A stretch of DNA of 64,000 nt from Varroa destructor (Eukaryota > Arthropoda > Arachnida > Mesostigmata > Varroidae): assembly GCF_002443255.2 (NCBI RefSeq), contig NW_019211459.1, forward strand, positions 25,811,388 to 25,875,387. Reading direction: 5' to 3'. The translations under genes were made by a program, and so were the position numbers. Below the pieces are notes generated by a model. The model had not been told where the DNA came from. It was given only the letters and a program-made list of their open reading frames with translations, and ran no database searches. Shown one piece after another: positions 47,701-59,111 of this stretch. The number at the start of each line of letters is the position of its first letter. Positions within the stretch are counted from its first letter, which is position 1.

Positions 47701-48869
47701 TGATAGCTTTATTTAATCGACAGGGTTACTAGCCTACTAACCTGCAGTCGGCAATCGTAGCACGACGTTAGCTATTACCGGCCTGAAAGCAAGCGTCAAT
47801 TACTAAAGCCCGTTCAGACTGGGAATTCAAGTTCATGTCTGGGAAAGGGCGGCGGGACGCTCGCAGATGCTATATTCTATTTCATATTTTACATCGGCCT
47901 TATCAGCAGGGACCAAACGAAGGCGACAACGAATACGAAAACAAGATTCTGCCTTTTACCTATATTAAGCTGTCTGTATCGTTTACGGCTAGTGCTCACA
48001 ATTTGACGGTCCGTTTGACAGCTGCGTACGCAATAGTTACGAGCCACCGATATCATCGCGGTAGTCTCATCTGTGTAAGCACACGATACAGGCGAGTAAA
48101 TCTAGTATGGTACGCGTTGACGGGTCTATTTATGGGCTAAGATGGCTTATCAATGATGTTGGTATAGATACGAGTCTGATTGTAAAGATGTGGTTTTAGA
48201 AAGGAAATTGCAAAGAAGATCGTTAATCGGTCTGATTTTTTTGTGCAGTTCCCGAAAACTGGGCTAACCGGACGATGTGACCCATTGGCGCACGAATTCT
48301 GAATTGTAGAGAGTGATTTCCATAAACACCCTTGCCCAGAAGCAGGTCACGTTCAGGGAAAGCACTCTTCGGAAATACAGAGACAAAGTTTGCGTTACGG
48401 CAAACGAGTCGCCACTTTATAACCCGTCGCTTAGTTGAAAACACTCTATGGGAAAACAAACATTTTTTTGCTAAGCTCAACTTAAACAAAGATAAAATCC
48501 ACGTAATTTCGAAGTATTTCAAGCTCACATCGATCGTCACCGAATTACATTATGCTTGGGTACTAATAGGAGACACTTACGAGAACATGAATACAGACGT
48601 TTCGGTGTTGGTGTGGATGAAAGCATGATTACGTTTTGGCGATCTCAAAGCAACCTAGGAACTTTTTGTTTCCAAGGTTGGAAGTGTCGGTGATCCGCCA
48701 ACGAAGGCATCACTGATATTAGTCCTAATCAGCTGTCCTTAATAGCAACGTCATAGCCTAGATAAAAGCGGAACATAGGCAATTCTAGTACCATTTTTGA
48801 GTTGCTTCTTTGAAGCACAACGAGACGCGCAATTTTTGCTTAGAGACCCGATAGTACGAATTAATTTTT

Positions 48870-48893
48870 TATGTATGTATGTATGTATGTATA
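48870..48893. repeat. (TATG)n microsatellite
   Basis: Nearly six tandem TATG units. Confidence 0.9.
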
Positions 48894-50804
48894 AACAAAA
48901 CCGCGAGCGACACTCTAATTAATAGTTACTGTTGCCCTAGGCAATGACAATTATAAATCTTTCGCCCCTTGTAGCGGCATTTTCGAGTGCATGGCCGTTT
49001 GCGTTTGTTCCGCGTTTTGCTAGTGCACCGGATGCGTTAACCAAGCAGACATTTGTCGCTTTCGTTATTGTTATGGTAATAAATGTGATGGAATCGAACC
49101 TATTATATACCCGAGGACCGGCTCTCCTATCCGACGCTTTGCCAGTCCCGGCGTAGTTTCGCACAACTTTTGGAATCACCTTGTCGCCGTTTGTAACTGA
49201 ATCAGAATGAAAATGAAGCAAAAGGCTCGAAGTGTCGCTAGTTGATATTGATTCGTACACTGCAAACAAACGGCGAAACGTTTTCCCACCGCTATACAAA
49301 GGGACGGAAAACAGAGTGAAAGCTTCAACGACGTTTGGTCGAGATATTCGATGACGCATAGTCAGCGTCGACACAGTATATTAACCCACCTGAAGACAAT
49401 AGACGATCTTCTAATCGGTAATCTGTTATACTGCAAAACGACTGGCGGCAGCTCGCAAGGCTATAGTACAGATCCAGTTATATCGCTTATCATAGATTAG
49501 ATTTCCCACTAAGCTCAACTGTGACGACGCGTGCTTAGAACAAAGGAAGAAAACAGATGAAGAATAACTCCAGCGTTTTCTGTTGCGTCACTTCTGCTAC
49601 ATACGGCATAATCTATCTGCAAACAAGTGATTTTGTATTCTGTTAAATTTCTTGGATGATTAGCCATGCTCATTAATCTGCAGATGGAGCGTGTCACGTC
49701 GCTACGGGGCCCTGACTCAATCCGTATGATGTAATTTCTACCCCCATGGGCGGGTTTATTAACGCAGCTGTCATTCATTCTACGCGTGTAACATTGTACC
49801 TACCACTGGTACGCTACGTTATTACGTACTTCTTATTGTCTAAATATATTTATTCGACCTGTCACCGTTTCAGTAGTCGTTGTCGTTGCCATCTCCGTTC
49901 CGTTCGCCTACTGCAGGCCATAACACTTGCACTGTTTTCGTACGCGTAAACTTAAAAAATCACACCACGTTTTCTGCATGAAGACAAATAACGATAGCAA
50001 GCATTTGCTGACGCTGTTTAGTTGTTACTACGAACTGTGTGACGAAACAATACGGTACAAGGGCGAACGCGTACCGAATACCGGAGTGGAGGTTTGTGTT
50101 TTGTCGCGGATGAAATGTCCGCTTTCTATTAGAGGTATTTAGTAAACTGTACCGGCATACTGTTTACGCAGTAGTAGTATGGACCTGTACGGGCTCTCAT
50201 TTTGAAGGCCCACTCAGATCTAGGTGATCGTAGAAGGGATTTCGATAGATCTGATGCACTAGGTAAACAAATTGCACCTAGCGTTGAAGCTAACGGTACA
50301 GGCTGAAGTTAGGCAGGTTAGGTCATCGGAGGCTTGCGGCGAATTGGCAATATGTTAAACGGGGTCGAGTTGATTTTGTAACTACCGTACGAATGTTATG
50401 CTTCGTAAAAAGCCTCCAGTGAGCGAACATCGATATCTGCGATCATGTCTAACGCAAACTAGCTTTTTGCAGTGGGCTTTCAAACTACGCGGGTTCTTAG
50501 GAAAAAATTGTGGTTCACTCGTTTGGTCGACTACGCAACGATATTACAGTGCGAAAGGCATTTCGAAGAAGCTAGAACATCCTTACCGTCCTATATGACA
50601 ATGGTGTATAGAACAGCAAAATACAAATAGTGTACGTGCCGCAATCTGCTGAAATGGCTTGGCGCGAGAGACGTAAAAGAATTGTCTTATTTAGTTAAGG
50701 AGCACGGATAGATTTCGTGTCTGACGCTCGTAGCTCGTGTCAAAAAGAGACGACGATTCATAACTGTCGACATAGTTCATGATTAGATATTACATCAACT
50801 AACG

Positions 50805-50819
50805 TTTTTTTTTTTTTTT
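50805..50819. repeat. T15 homopolymer
   Basis: Fifteen T, then G and five more T. It reads as a poly-A tail on the minus strand, but no retrocopy was recognised next to it. Confidence 0.85.
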
Positions 50820-51104
50820 GTTTTTACTGGTCTCAACTTTATACCTACGAATTGGTAGGGATGAGTAAGAATTTCGACTCGAACCTTATGATTAATCTGG
50901 TTGAAATGTCGTTACCTGTAGAGCACGAGCGCCTTACCATTATTTCGTGAATATAATCAATATTCATAGGTTACTTTACGACGTGTTACCTCATTGTTAC
51001 TTCGGAAGAATTTGTCCTTGATTTTTTGCTGATGTCCTAGAAGGCCGAAACACTCCAAGACATATGCGTACTGCCGATTAAACTTGCATGCATGAAGATA
51101 TTGG

Positions 51105-51123
51105 ATATATATATATATATATA
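51105..51123. repeat. (AT)n microsatellite
   Basis: AT dinucleotide run. A second, shorter one lies at 51599-51612. Confidence 0.88.
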
Positions 51124-53410
51124 AGATAGTGGACGTCGGATACGCCCGATATCAGCCGGCACCATGATCAGACAAGAGCTTGTTATTGCCCTGGAGCAGC
51201 TCGCAGCTCTACGTAAGGTGTGCAGCCCGTTAACATAATTACAATACCTCTGCTGTACCGTTCGACAGCCAACAGGGTAGCTATCCTGATCGAATACAAA
51301 TCGACTCTAAGAATCACTCCGACATGAGTGAGCATGTGGGCAGGTTGTTATGTATCTGCTTGTAAGTCCGACTTGGTTTTTATTTTGCGGACATTTTGAA
51401 ATTAACGACTTTTTTCTCATAGCCATAGCGTCAGCGAAAAATATTGGTTTAGTTATCTCTTACTGCTGTCTGGCCCAGTGCCTTAGAACCTCGGCCCTAA
51501 GCAACATTTCTGGCCAGCCGTTTTAAATCAAACCTGCCGCGCGTCGGCTCAAGGTGTTCACCTTTAAATCAGCGAACATTTGCATCGAATATAATTACAT
51601 ATATATATATATGATAATACTGGAAGCACAGGGAGCAAATAATGGCATCGTTCATTGTGTATTATTATTATCATTAGCACTGTGAGATGAATGTATAAAC
51701 GGGTTTGGTAGAGTATCTAATTGTATCGCATAACGTGCACTCGGCCTCTGGTAGCATACAATAGAAATGCAACAGGCTTGCAACGTCAGCGTTGCCAGCG
51801 GTAACTTCTGTGAAGAAACGAAGCTCAGCCATGAACAGAATACTAAAGATATCGGGCGCATAGTATATGGATAGAATGCGTGCTACCTGTCAGCCTTGCT
51901 CGGCTTTTGAGCGAGATCACCATCTTGGTTGAATAGATAATTAGTATATCTACGTTTCTCAGTGTCTCCATGTTCTGCGGTCCGATGTGTGCATCTAATG
52001 TTTCACTTTAAATTAGTCTGCTGTAGGACCACTCGGAAGACGAGTATGTTAGGCACAAGAGAAAGTATTGACTGGAAGCACCTGAATCATATCTAGCTGA
52101 CATAATGATGTCCATTAAGGTCCTATCTAATTCGAGACCGTTGATTATATGAAAAGATATGAAACGAAATATCGCTATTCGATAGTACACAAACACATAC
52201 ATATCAAAACTATATAGCGCGAGAAGGTTGGGATGATTTCTGTCATTTTTTCCGACTTTCGCAGAAGCTCATATGCGATCGTTACTACGAGCGCAACAAA
52301 TTAGGATTTAAATTTAAGAAAGGCTTGTTTTCGTCGTATGATTATGCGTACATGTAAATAAACACATCTTCTAGCATTATACTGCACGTATGGGAATATC
52401 TCTTGACAACTAGAACGTTCCTAACGTACATCAACTCAATCAAAAAATCATTCTTTACAATGAGACAAAATGTCTCGATCCCTTAACCCCGAAGAAGACT
52501 GCCAAAAAATATGGTAGTTTTACCAAAAGGCCGCAATATTACTAAGCTGCTGCTGCTGCTGGATGATTGTAACACTGCTCGACAAAGGTAACGATTAATC
52601 GAAATTTATAGAAAAAAAAAAATGCTGCAAGTTATATAATTATAGTTTGTTCAATGGCCAATCGAAATCGAGAAACGAAAATGTACCATTTTTACATATG
52701 GCATCTTTTCTTTCGGCTCTTCTTATTGAATCATCCCAACTGTGTAACTGAATAAATTCTCTCAGATTGTGTCACCTCACACGTGATATACTTTATCAGG
52801 CATATGAGTCATAGCAAACTATGGAAAACATTTAATAGGTCTCTGTCGTATCCTGTCGAACGTAACGTACATGCATTTACGGCTATCGGCGAACAATGAA
52901 GGTCGACGTGGTTTATTGTTTACGTATCCGAGGGAACGTGTTCGCGACTCAGAATATTAACACCAGATCCTTGCGCGTCAATATTAACAAGTCACCTCAT
53001 CCGTCCGCCGCTCAGTGAGTGCCGTAACTTTCGATCCAATTGCGCTGGATAGAGCACTGAAGCCCTTTTGCAATATCGATTTCATCGGTGACGCGGCATT
53101 TTGCACGTTCACTTCGCTGATAACCAATACAATTGAAACGGCAGCGCTACTGAAGAATCGTCGGCCGATGCGAACGACCTGCCCGATAAACGGCTGCCAA
53201 CAATCAATTTCTTAAAGAAATCCTTCAAAGTTTATCAAGTAAACAATTGATGATTTTTCGAGTGAGATTTTTTTAACAAAGCTGACCATCGAACCAATAG
53301 AAACACTGTATGACGCTCGATCCTCGGGCAAACATGCACAAGCTTGTTCGCGCTGGTAGAAATCGATGGAAAACGTCGGCCGATGAACGATCGTTTTATA
53401 AGTATGCACG

Positions 53411-53453
53411 ACAATGGGCCTGAAGACGCCACTACCATAAGGGATGTATAAAT
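53411..53453 (+). repeat. 43-bp repeat, copy 1
   Basis: The copy is 37/43 identical to 53847-53889, without gaps. It lies at the end of a plus-strand open frame (53314-53451, 45 codons, no ATG start needed if spliced) that ends HDNGPEDATTIRDV then TAA. Copy 2 ends RDNGLQDATSIREV then TAA at the same place. Confidence 0.85.
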
Positions 53454-53846
53454 TATTAGGTGATTAATGCTAGGACCGTCGCTTTGTGTGTTTGGAACAA
53501 TATTCGCCTTACCGCTAAGCATTTAATTAAAAACGAAAAAAAAAAAGCTTCTGCTAATAGCAGAACGGATGGCCTTCCCTGAACAACGGCTGCTACTTTT
53601 TATGATACAGCTTCGTATCGACAACTGTCATCTTCAGTTCAAAGTTAAATCACTTTATAGAAAATGATTTAGACAAATGAAAATTGAACTTTCAGCTCGT
53701 TGGGACAGTCACAAGGGAGTAGGATGGCTCTGTAGCGGTTTCGGTTTGTGTCTGAGTATAATTCGATGCTAGACAATACTAAGCCTTAAACTAAGGTTGC
53801 TTGTAATTATATATAAACCTACGCTACTCATTCGCAGCTGATCGTG

Positions 53847-53889
53847 ACAATGGGCTTCAAGACGCTACCAGCATAAGGGAAGTATAAAT
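53847..53889 (+). repeat. 43-bp repeat, copy 2
   Basis: Partner of 53411-53453, 436 bp downstream in the same orientation. It is preceded by an acceptor-like CTCATTCGCAG at 53828-53838. The short open frame 53807-53887 ends in the same stop codon as copy 1. Confidence 0.85.
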
Positions 53890-55819
53890 GCCTCCGTTGC
53901 AGTGCGAAGATCACGATATCGTTAACGAGCAACGAGTGTCGATCTAATCGTGGTTGCCTGTATGAAAGCTGTTGCAATTTTAGCTTCTTCTGTTTTTTCA
54001 ATGTTCCTTTCAGTCAAAGGAATTGCCATCACTGCAATATCTGAAAGTGGAAACTCAATGGGTACACGTTGATTGGGGCGCCCAGAGATAAAACGTGATT
54101 GTATGAAAAAATCTAGCTCTGGCGAAAACATTTACAAATAATAAACAGCGACGAGGCTTGGTCACTCAGCCGCTCAGATTCAAACAGTCCGCCTTAGAGA
54201 GCGTAAAACTCATACTTAGAATCACGCAAAAGTATCGCAAAAGAAGTTGACAAATTGTCGATAATTAGAAGAGAAAACTATAATTGGTTTTATTTAGGCG
54301 TCGATTAACTGATGAAAATGAAACCTCGTGGTGATACTTATGGGGCTGATACAAGCGAATCTGGCGAACTTTGAAACTTTTGAATGACGCGCCGGTAGCA
54401 AAGGACGTTTGGCTGAAAAATACTCCATACTTTTAGACACTTTGGAGTGAAAACTGGTTAAGTTTATTTTAGGGGAAAAAATGTTCAGGAGGAGACCCAT
54501 CCTCTAGTTACAAAGGTAGATGTTCAGTGGTGAAGTTTTTGTTCCTCCAAGGCCACAACACTGTGAAAAGACTAGCACAAAGACACTGGGCACACGAAAG
54601 CACAATACGTGAGTGACACAGTCATTTCAGGAACAGAGAGTAAAGTGTTGACAACCAGCGAAAGCGTGATCAGATGCCAGAAACTAAAGGCCAAGAGCGC
54701 ATTGCGGTAAGCGAGAAGGCCTTCCACAAAATCAGATCTTTGTCGACCGAAACTGGCGTTCATATATATTTTTCTCATATATAAAGTGATATTCCAAATG
54801 CTAAAAATACGGAGACTTAGTAAAAAGCGGGTCGCCCGTGAATTCACCTAGGGCTAGTTTGAAATGCGTGTGGTTTACAGAGTTTTAATCCACAAATAAT
54901 TTGCCTGAGTACGCTAACCATAGATATGGCTTGGTTCAATTTCTACCACCAGCCGGAGAAGCACCAGGGGAGAGAATGGCGTCGTACTTAAGTGAAATCG
55001 ACTTCGACCGCAGTGTCGACTGAGGTGATAATAGTACTTGAAATGAGCATCAGGAGGATTCGGTACTATAAAACTCGCCGGAAAAACCAATGCCGCCCGC
55101 CATTTTGAGTTCTTTACGTGAGTCATGAACTTTCGCCACGGCGTTCGGAAGCATGTAATTGTTACTCGGATGACAGCGTCAAACCTCATAGCCATGCCTT
55201 CAATTCAGGTGAGTGAGAAGACATCCAACATAGGCTTCAACCAGCTTACTCCTTCGATCTAGGGCGGTGTGATTCCGAAGCTTTCTATCCCTAAAAAGGG
55301 CAATTGGTAAGCATATCTTACTATCGATTTACGTCAAGAGGCCATAGATAACGGAATTATATACGAGAACGCAAATACCAGGTATATATACCTGTAGTAG
55401 GTAGTAGGTATACCAGTGAGTAGGTTATCCACGTTGTGCAGGTCTCAAGCAGGGCGATAAAACACGTGGTTTTTAATCGCAGCCATTTTTGGTTGGAGTG
55501 ATCCTCAGTAGGCTACCATTGTCGAGTAGAATTTTTAAGCCTACTACTCGTGCGGTTATCGGTATTTTTTCCTGGGCTAAGCTCGCTCAGGACCCACGTT
55601 TTGGAATATAGCAGTGCGTAAAGTAAAAGGGTCATCAATTAAAGTCAGTTCACAAACGTTCTTAGGGCGTCTCATATCTAACATCCGCGACGTACTTAGG
55701 TAAAATGATTCTGCAGAAATGTATATTCTAGAGAATTAGATTATTTCTCGATTATTTTCTAGAAATTGTCTAGGGCAAACTTTCCTTTTCAATTGGTTTT
55801 TTAAAGATCGATTGTCAAT

Positions 55820-55868
55820 AACTCTTTAGGTTTTGTTAGCATATGGCGCTAACAAAACCTAAAGAGTT
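55820..55868. repeat. Perfect foldback hairpin, 21-bp arms
   Basis: Left arm 55820-55840 (begins AACTCTTTAGG, ends GTTAGC) and right arm 55848-55868 are exact reverse complements with the 7-nt loop ATATGGC. It is the longest perfect foldback seen in the window. Confidence 0.95.
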
Positions 55869-57912
55869 TACTATTCAGATAGGCGTTTAATTAACGTCAT
55901 AAAGAAAAATTGTATTATTTACGTAAATTTGTTAATCGTATTATCTACTTAGTCCTAATACTATGTATTTTTAAGTTGTGAGGATATTAATAGGCACGTG
56001 TCTACCCGAATAGATATTAAATTTAAACAATGAAAGTTAGCGGCCTCTTTTTTTAGTTCAAATTCGCTACTATGCGACCTATATGCATTCGAGCCATGAG
56101 ATTAGGACCGACAGGGACACTTCGTTTTCCCCCTGATATTTTAATCGACGAAAGTGCAAAGCATTTAGGCTCTATCAGGTAGCGTAAATATCGAAGAGTG
56201 TCTCAGTGTATCCCCTGAGAACGCATTACCATTCTTTCCTGTATCTGTAAAAGTTCTTAGTCTTCATACCGGTGTTGACCTAAATCCTTTCCAGTGCATT
56301 GTGTGTGCACCGCTATAATCCGAGTGTGGCATGGACTTTATTCGCTAGACTCGTATCCAAAAGCTACCAGCCACTAGTAATAAAGTAAATATAGTTGTAA
56401 TAGTACCATTTGTCCACATATGAAGCCTTCATACTTCATACAACATCACCGAAGATAGATGCCATCGAGGATCCATATCGGCGGAAGTTCAGGTAGTCCG
56501 GCCCGCCCTCGCTTCGACAAACAACTGATCGTTTTCTATCGATTCATATGCAGTCGCTCGAACGGCTCGTGACTGTTAAATTAAGACTTGTGCTTTAGTC
56601 AGCCAGGAACTGCACCTGTTGAGCTGGAGGAATCCATGCCTGATAGAAGATTAGATAGAGAAAAAACTTTTTGCCCGAAGGCATGACAAAATGCCATTCA
56701 CAAGTTAAAATTCTCCTTTTGTAAACTCGATGTTATGCTGTCGCAGTCGCCACACCTGAATCAATTTTTAGACAAGACTCTGTTATATCCTAGTCATTGG
56801 AGTTTTCACTATTTGCTCGCCATTTAATTAAATGTTGTCAATCTTTCTAATCCTTATAAATGCATATATTACGAACAACGGTCCTTCAACAAAACATGTC
56901 CTATGAAAGTATCGGACTTACTTCCACGAATTTGGAAAAAGAATCAGACTAATGCCACACTTGGCAAATCCTTAACAACAGGGAACTCCCAAAATCTATT
57001 GGCAATCTAAAACATCGATTTATGAATAATCTATACATATTAAACCCTAACTCGAAGAGATTCAAAGCAGGTGCCTAATGCAGACGAGAAACATTTCCCT
57101 TCTACAAAAAAAGAAGCGATTTCATAATAGCTTACCAGCACCTGTATGCATTGTCAATGTGTAATGCTATAAGATCTGTCGTATCTTATGTAAAATAATC
57201 CTATACCATAGCGACATTGTATCGGTGGTTTTCGTTCATGCTAGAGGTACGGGCGAAAAGAAGAGGGTCAACAATCTCTAGCCGCATAGATACTACGTGA
57301 GTCAATGCAACTGCCGGTTGTTGACAAAGTATTGTGCTGTAAAATGTTCTACGACAAAAAGCTTGACATGCAGAGCCAACAAAGTCAGTCAATGTAAACG
57401 AGCTCTGCAGAGCTTCACGGGCGTGTCGCGGAAAATTTGCTACGCTAGGCGTAGTTATGTCCATATTTTGATAGAACGGATCCAAAGGTGGAGGAATAAG
57501 TCATTACGCAACGCAAAGTGACCCTGAAAGCAGTGATATTTTTGGCGAGAATTTCGTGACAAAGCTGGCACACGACGTGCTGAGTAACGAGACTCCCGTA
57601 ACCGATTTGAGGGGAACACTGTCAGAGAAAGAATCTACACTGGGATAGGGAGGTTGATACTGGTAAGATACATTTCTTCGTTAAATAGGCCAATACTTTC
57701 GGGAAGGGTAATTGGAGCTAAAGTCCACTATTATTTTAAGCTTAAACCTCTTAGCGCCAATACTCTCAGCTAAAAACCTAACCCCTAGTAGTTGGAAGCC
57801 CAGCAGCTACATCCGATCAAGATGTTTATGACGGTCTAAGACACTCTGTAAGATCTGCAAAATAAATTAGCAGCTCACGATAGCCCTAATCGAAGTTCAA
57901 ATTAAAGTCATT

Positions 57913-57936
57913 AAAAAAAAAAAAAAAAAAAAAAAA
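57913..57936. repeat. A24 homopolymer
   Basis: Twenty-four A. It could be the tail of a retroposed copy, but the 200 bp upstream is not recognised and no target-site duplication was found by eye. Confidence 0.9.
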
Positions 57937-59093
57937 CACTGGGAAATCGCTAAAAGAAAACATCTCGAAGAATTGCGGAAGTTTAATTCGCGATCAACGG
58001 ACGCACATACAGCAATGTCAAAATATTTTCTTTACTCGAAATCGTTTTGTCAAATGTATCAGACAAGTACGGCAAAGCCGGAAATCGCTGAGTTGAGCCC
58101 CGTTGTGTCACAGAGCATATTGTAGGAGCGCTGCGATTAGTTGATCCCTGTACGCCTCACTTAAATTAAAATTTTTCGGACAAGATCACGAACATCATGA
58201 TTAAGGCAATTGTAAGGACAAGACCTAGTCATCGCATCAATTTGGCTTTTACTGTCCATGGTCCACAAGGTGTGTGCGAGCGAACTGACGTAAGCTAGTA
58301 TCGGTAAGGAAATGTGAAATAAAGGTAACGAATGGTATTCTGTTTTGCAAGAGTCTTCTCGTCATAAATAACGTCGAAAACCTCGAATGAGATTTAACAA
58401 AAATCGGAATTTTTAGTACGAGCTTACTCAAAAGGGGCAGTGACGAAAATAGTCACAAAGTCTCACCAGTTAAAGATGCTGAAATCAGCAGATCTGACTC
58501 TACACGTATTCAGTGAAAGCGCTGCAAACAGAGTCAGGTGTGAATTCATTACTTGCATATTTTTGCCCCTCGAACGTCAATCAATTGGTTAGCTGCGCAG
58601 AAAGTCTAGACGGCTAAACATGTAGATAAATAGAAACGGGTGCTTTGCAAAGTGTAACACAGGAATCGATTCCTGGTATGATTTCCCATTATCTTCAAGC
58701 TACGGAAATGGACATCGAGGGCAAAAAAAAACAGAGAAATCGATTTTGGCCGTAACTAGCCTGTAGGAAGTCAATATCAGTGCAAGGCCGGAACGCCGGT
58801 GGAAGATCGCTAGGGCTTCTAGATCCAGCGACGAAACTTTCAATCAGTGATGCTTTGTTGAAGTGCTCGTAAAAATGGCCCATAAAAAAAGAAATTGCTA
58901 TTTGTTTTCATAAAGCTTTCCATTATATTCTCTAATCGAAATTATGTGCACTGAAGTAGCTGAATAGGAGACTCGGAACAATGTTAAAATCTAGCATCTT
59001 GCACAAATTAGCAGAGTGTATGTATTATTTCGAAATAAACAAGACATGTGCTATTCAGTACCGAATAATTGTGTGTCTGATATTGTGTCACAC

Positions 59094-59111
59094 TGTGTGT
59101 GTGTGTGTGTG
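59094..59111. repeat. (TG)9 microsatellite
   Basis: Nine TG units. Confidence 0.9.

Larger units (their letters stand above)
41945..52983. other. Gene-poor stretch right of the gap
   Basis: Open frames include 115 codons at 43292-43639 (plus), about 140 codons from ATG 49359 to 48937 (minus) and 114 codons at 44435-44779 (plus). None shows a recognisable family motif and each is within the length expected by chance. A strong donor (CAG/GTGAGC) sits at 43316, eight codons after the ATG at 43292. Microsatellites and a GCC array are listed separately. Confidence 0.5.

Noticed and set aside
48937..49374. 145-codon minus-strand frame with an opposing plus-strand frame
   Set aside because: The true ATG would be at 49359. 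There are no motifs and no splice partners, and the length is within chance expectation.
53922..55195. Run of minus-strand frames (69, 68, 91 and 93 codons) that could be exons of an ionotropic or gustatory receptor
   Set aside because: A weak likeness to a glutamate-receptor ligand-binding stretch (SDIAV...LTERN) is off in spacing. No pore or TYxxxxxQF motif is present and splice sites do not connect the frames.
57700..57936. Possible tRNA-derived SINE ending in the A24 run
   Set aside because: No convincing A-box and B-box pair, and no target-site duplication, could be found by eye.
58660..58675. 16-bp palindrome CAGGAATCGATTCCTG, and similar ones at 55379-55394 and 45407-45424
   Set aside because: About one 16-bp palindrome is expected by chance in 64 kb, more with AT bias. 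These do not need an explanation.
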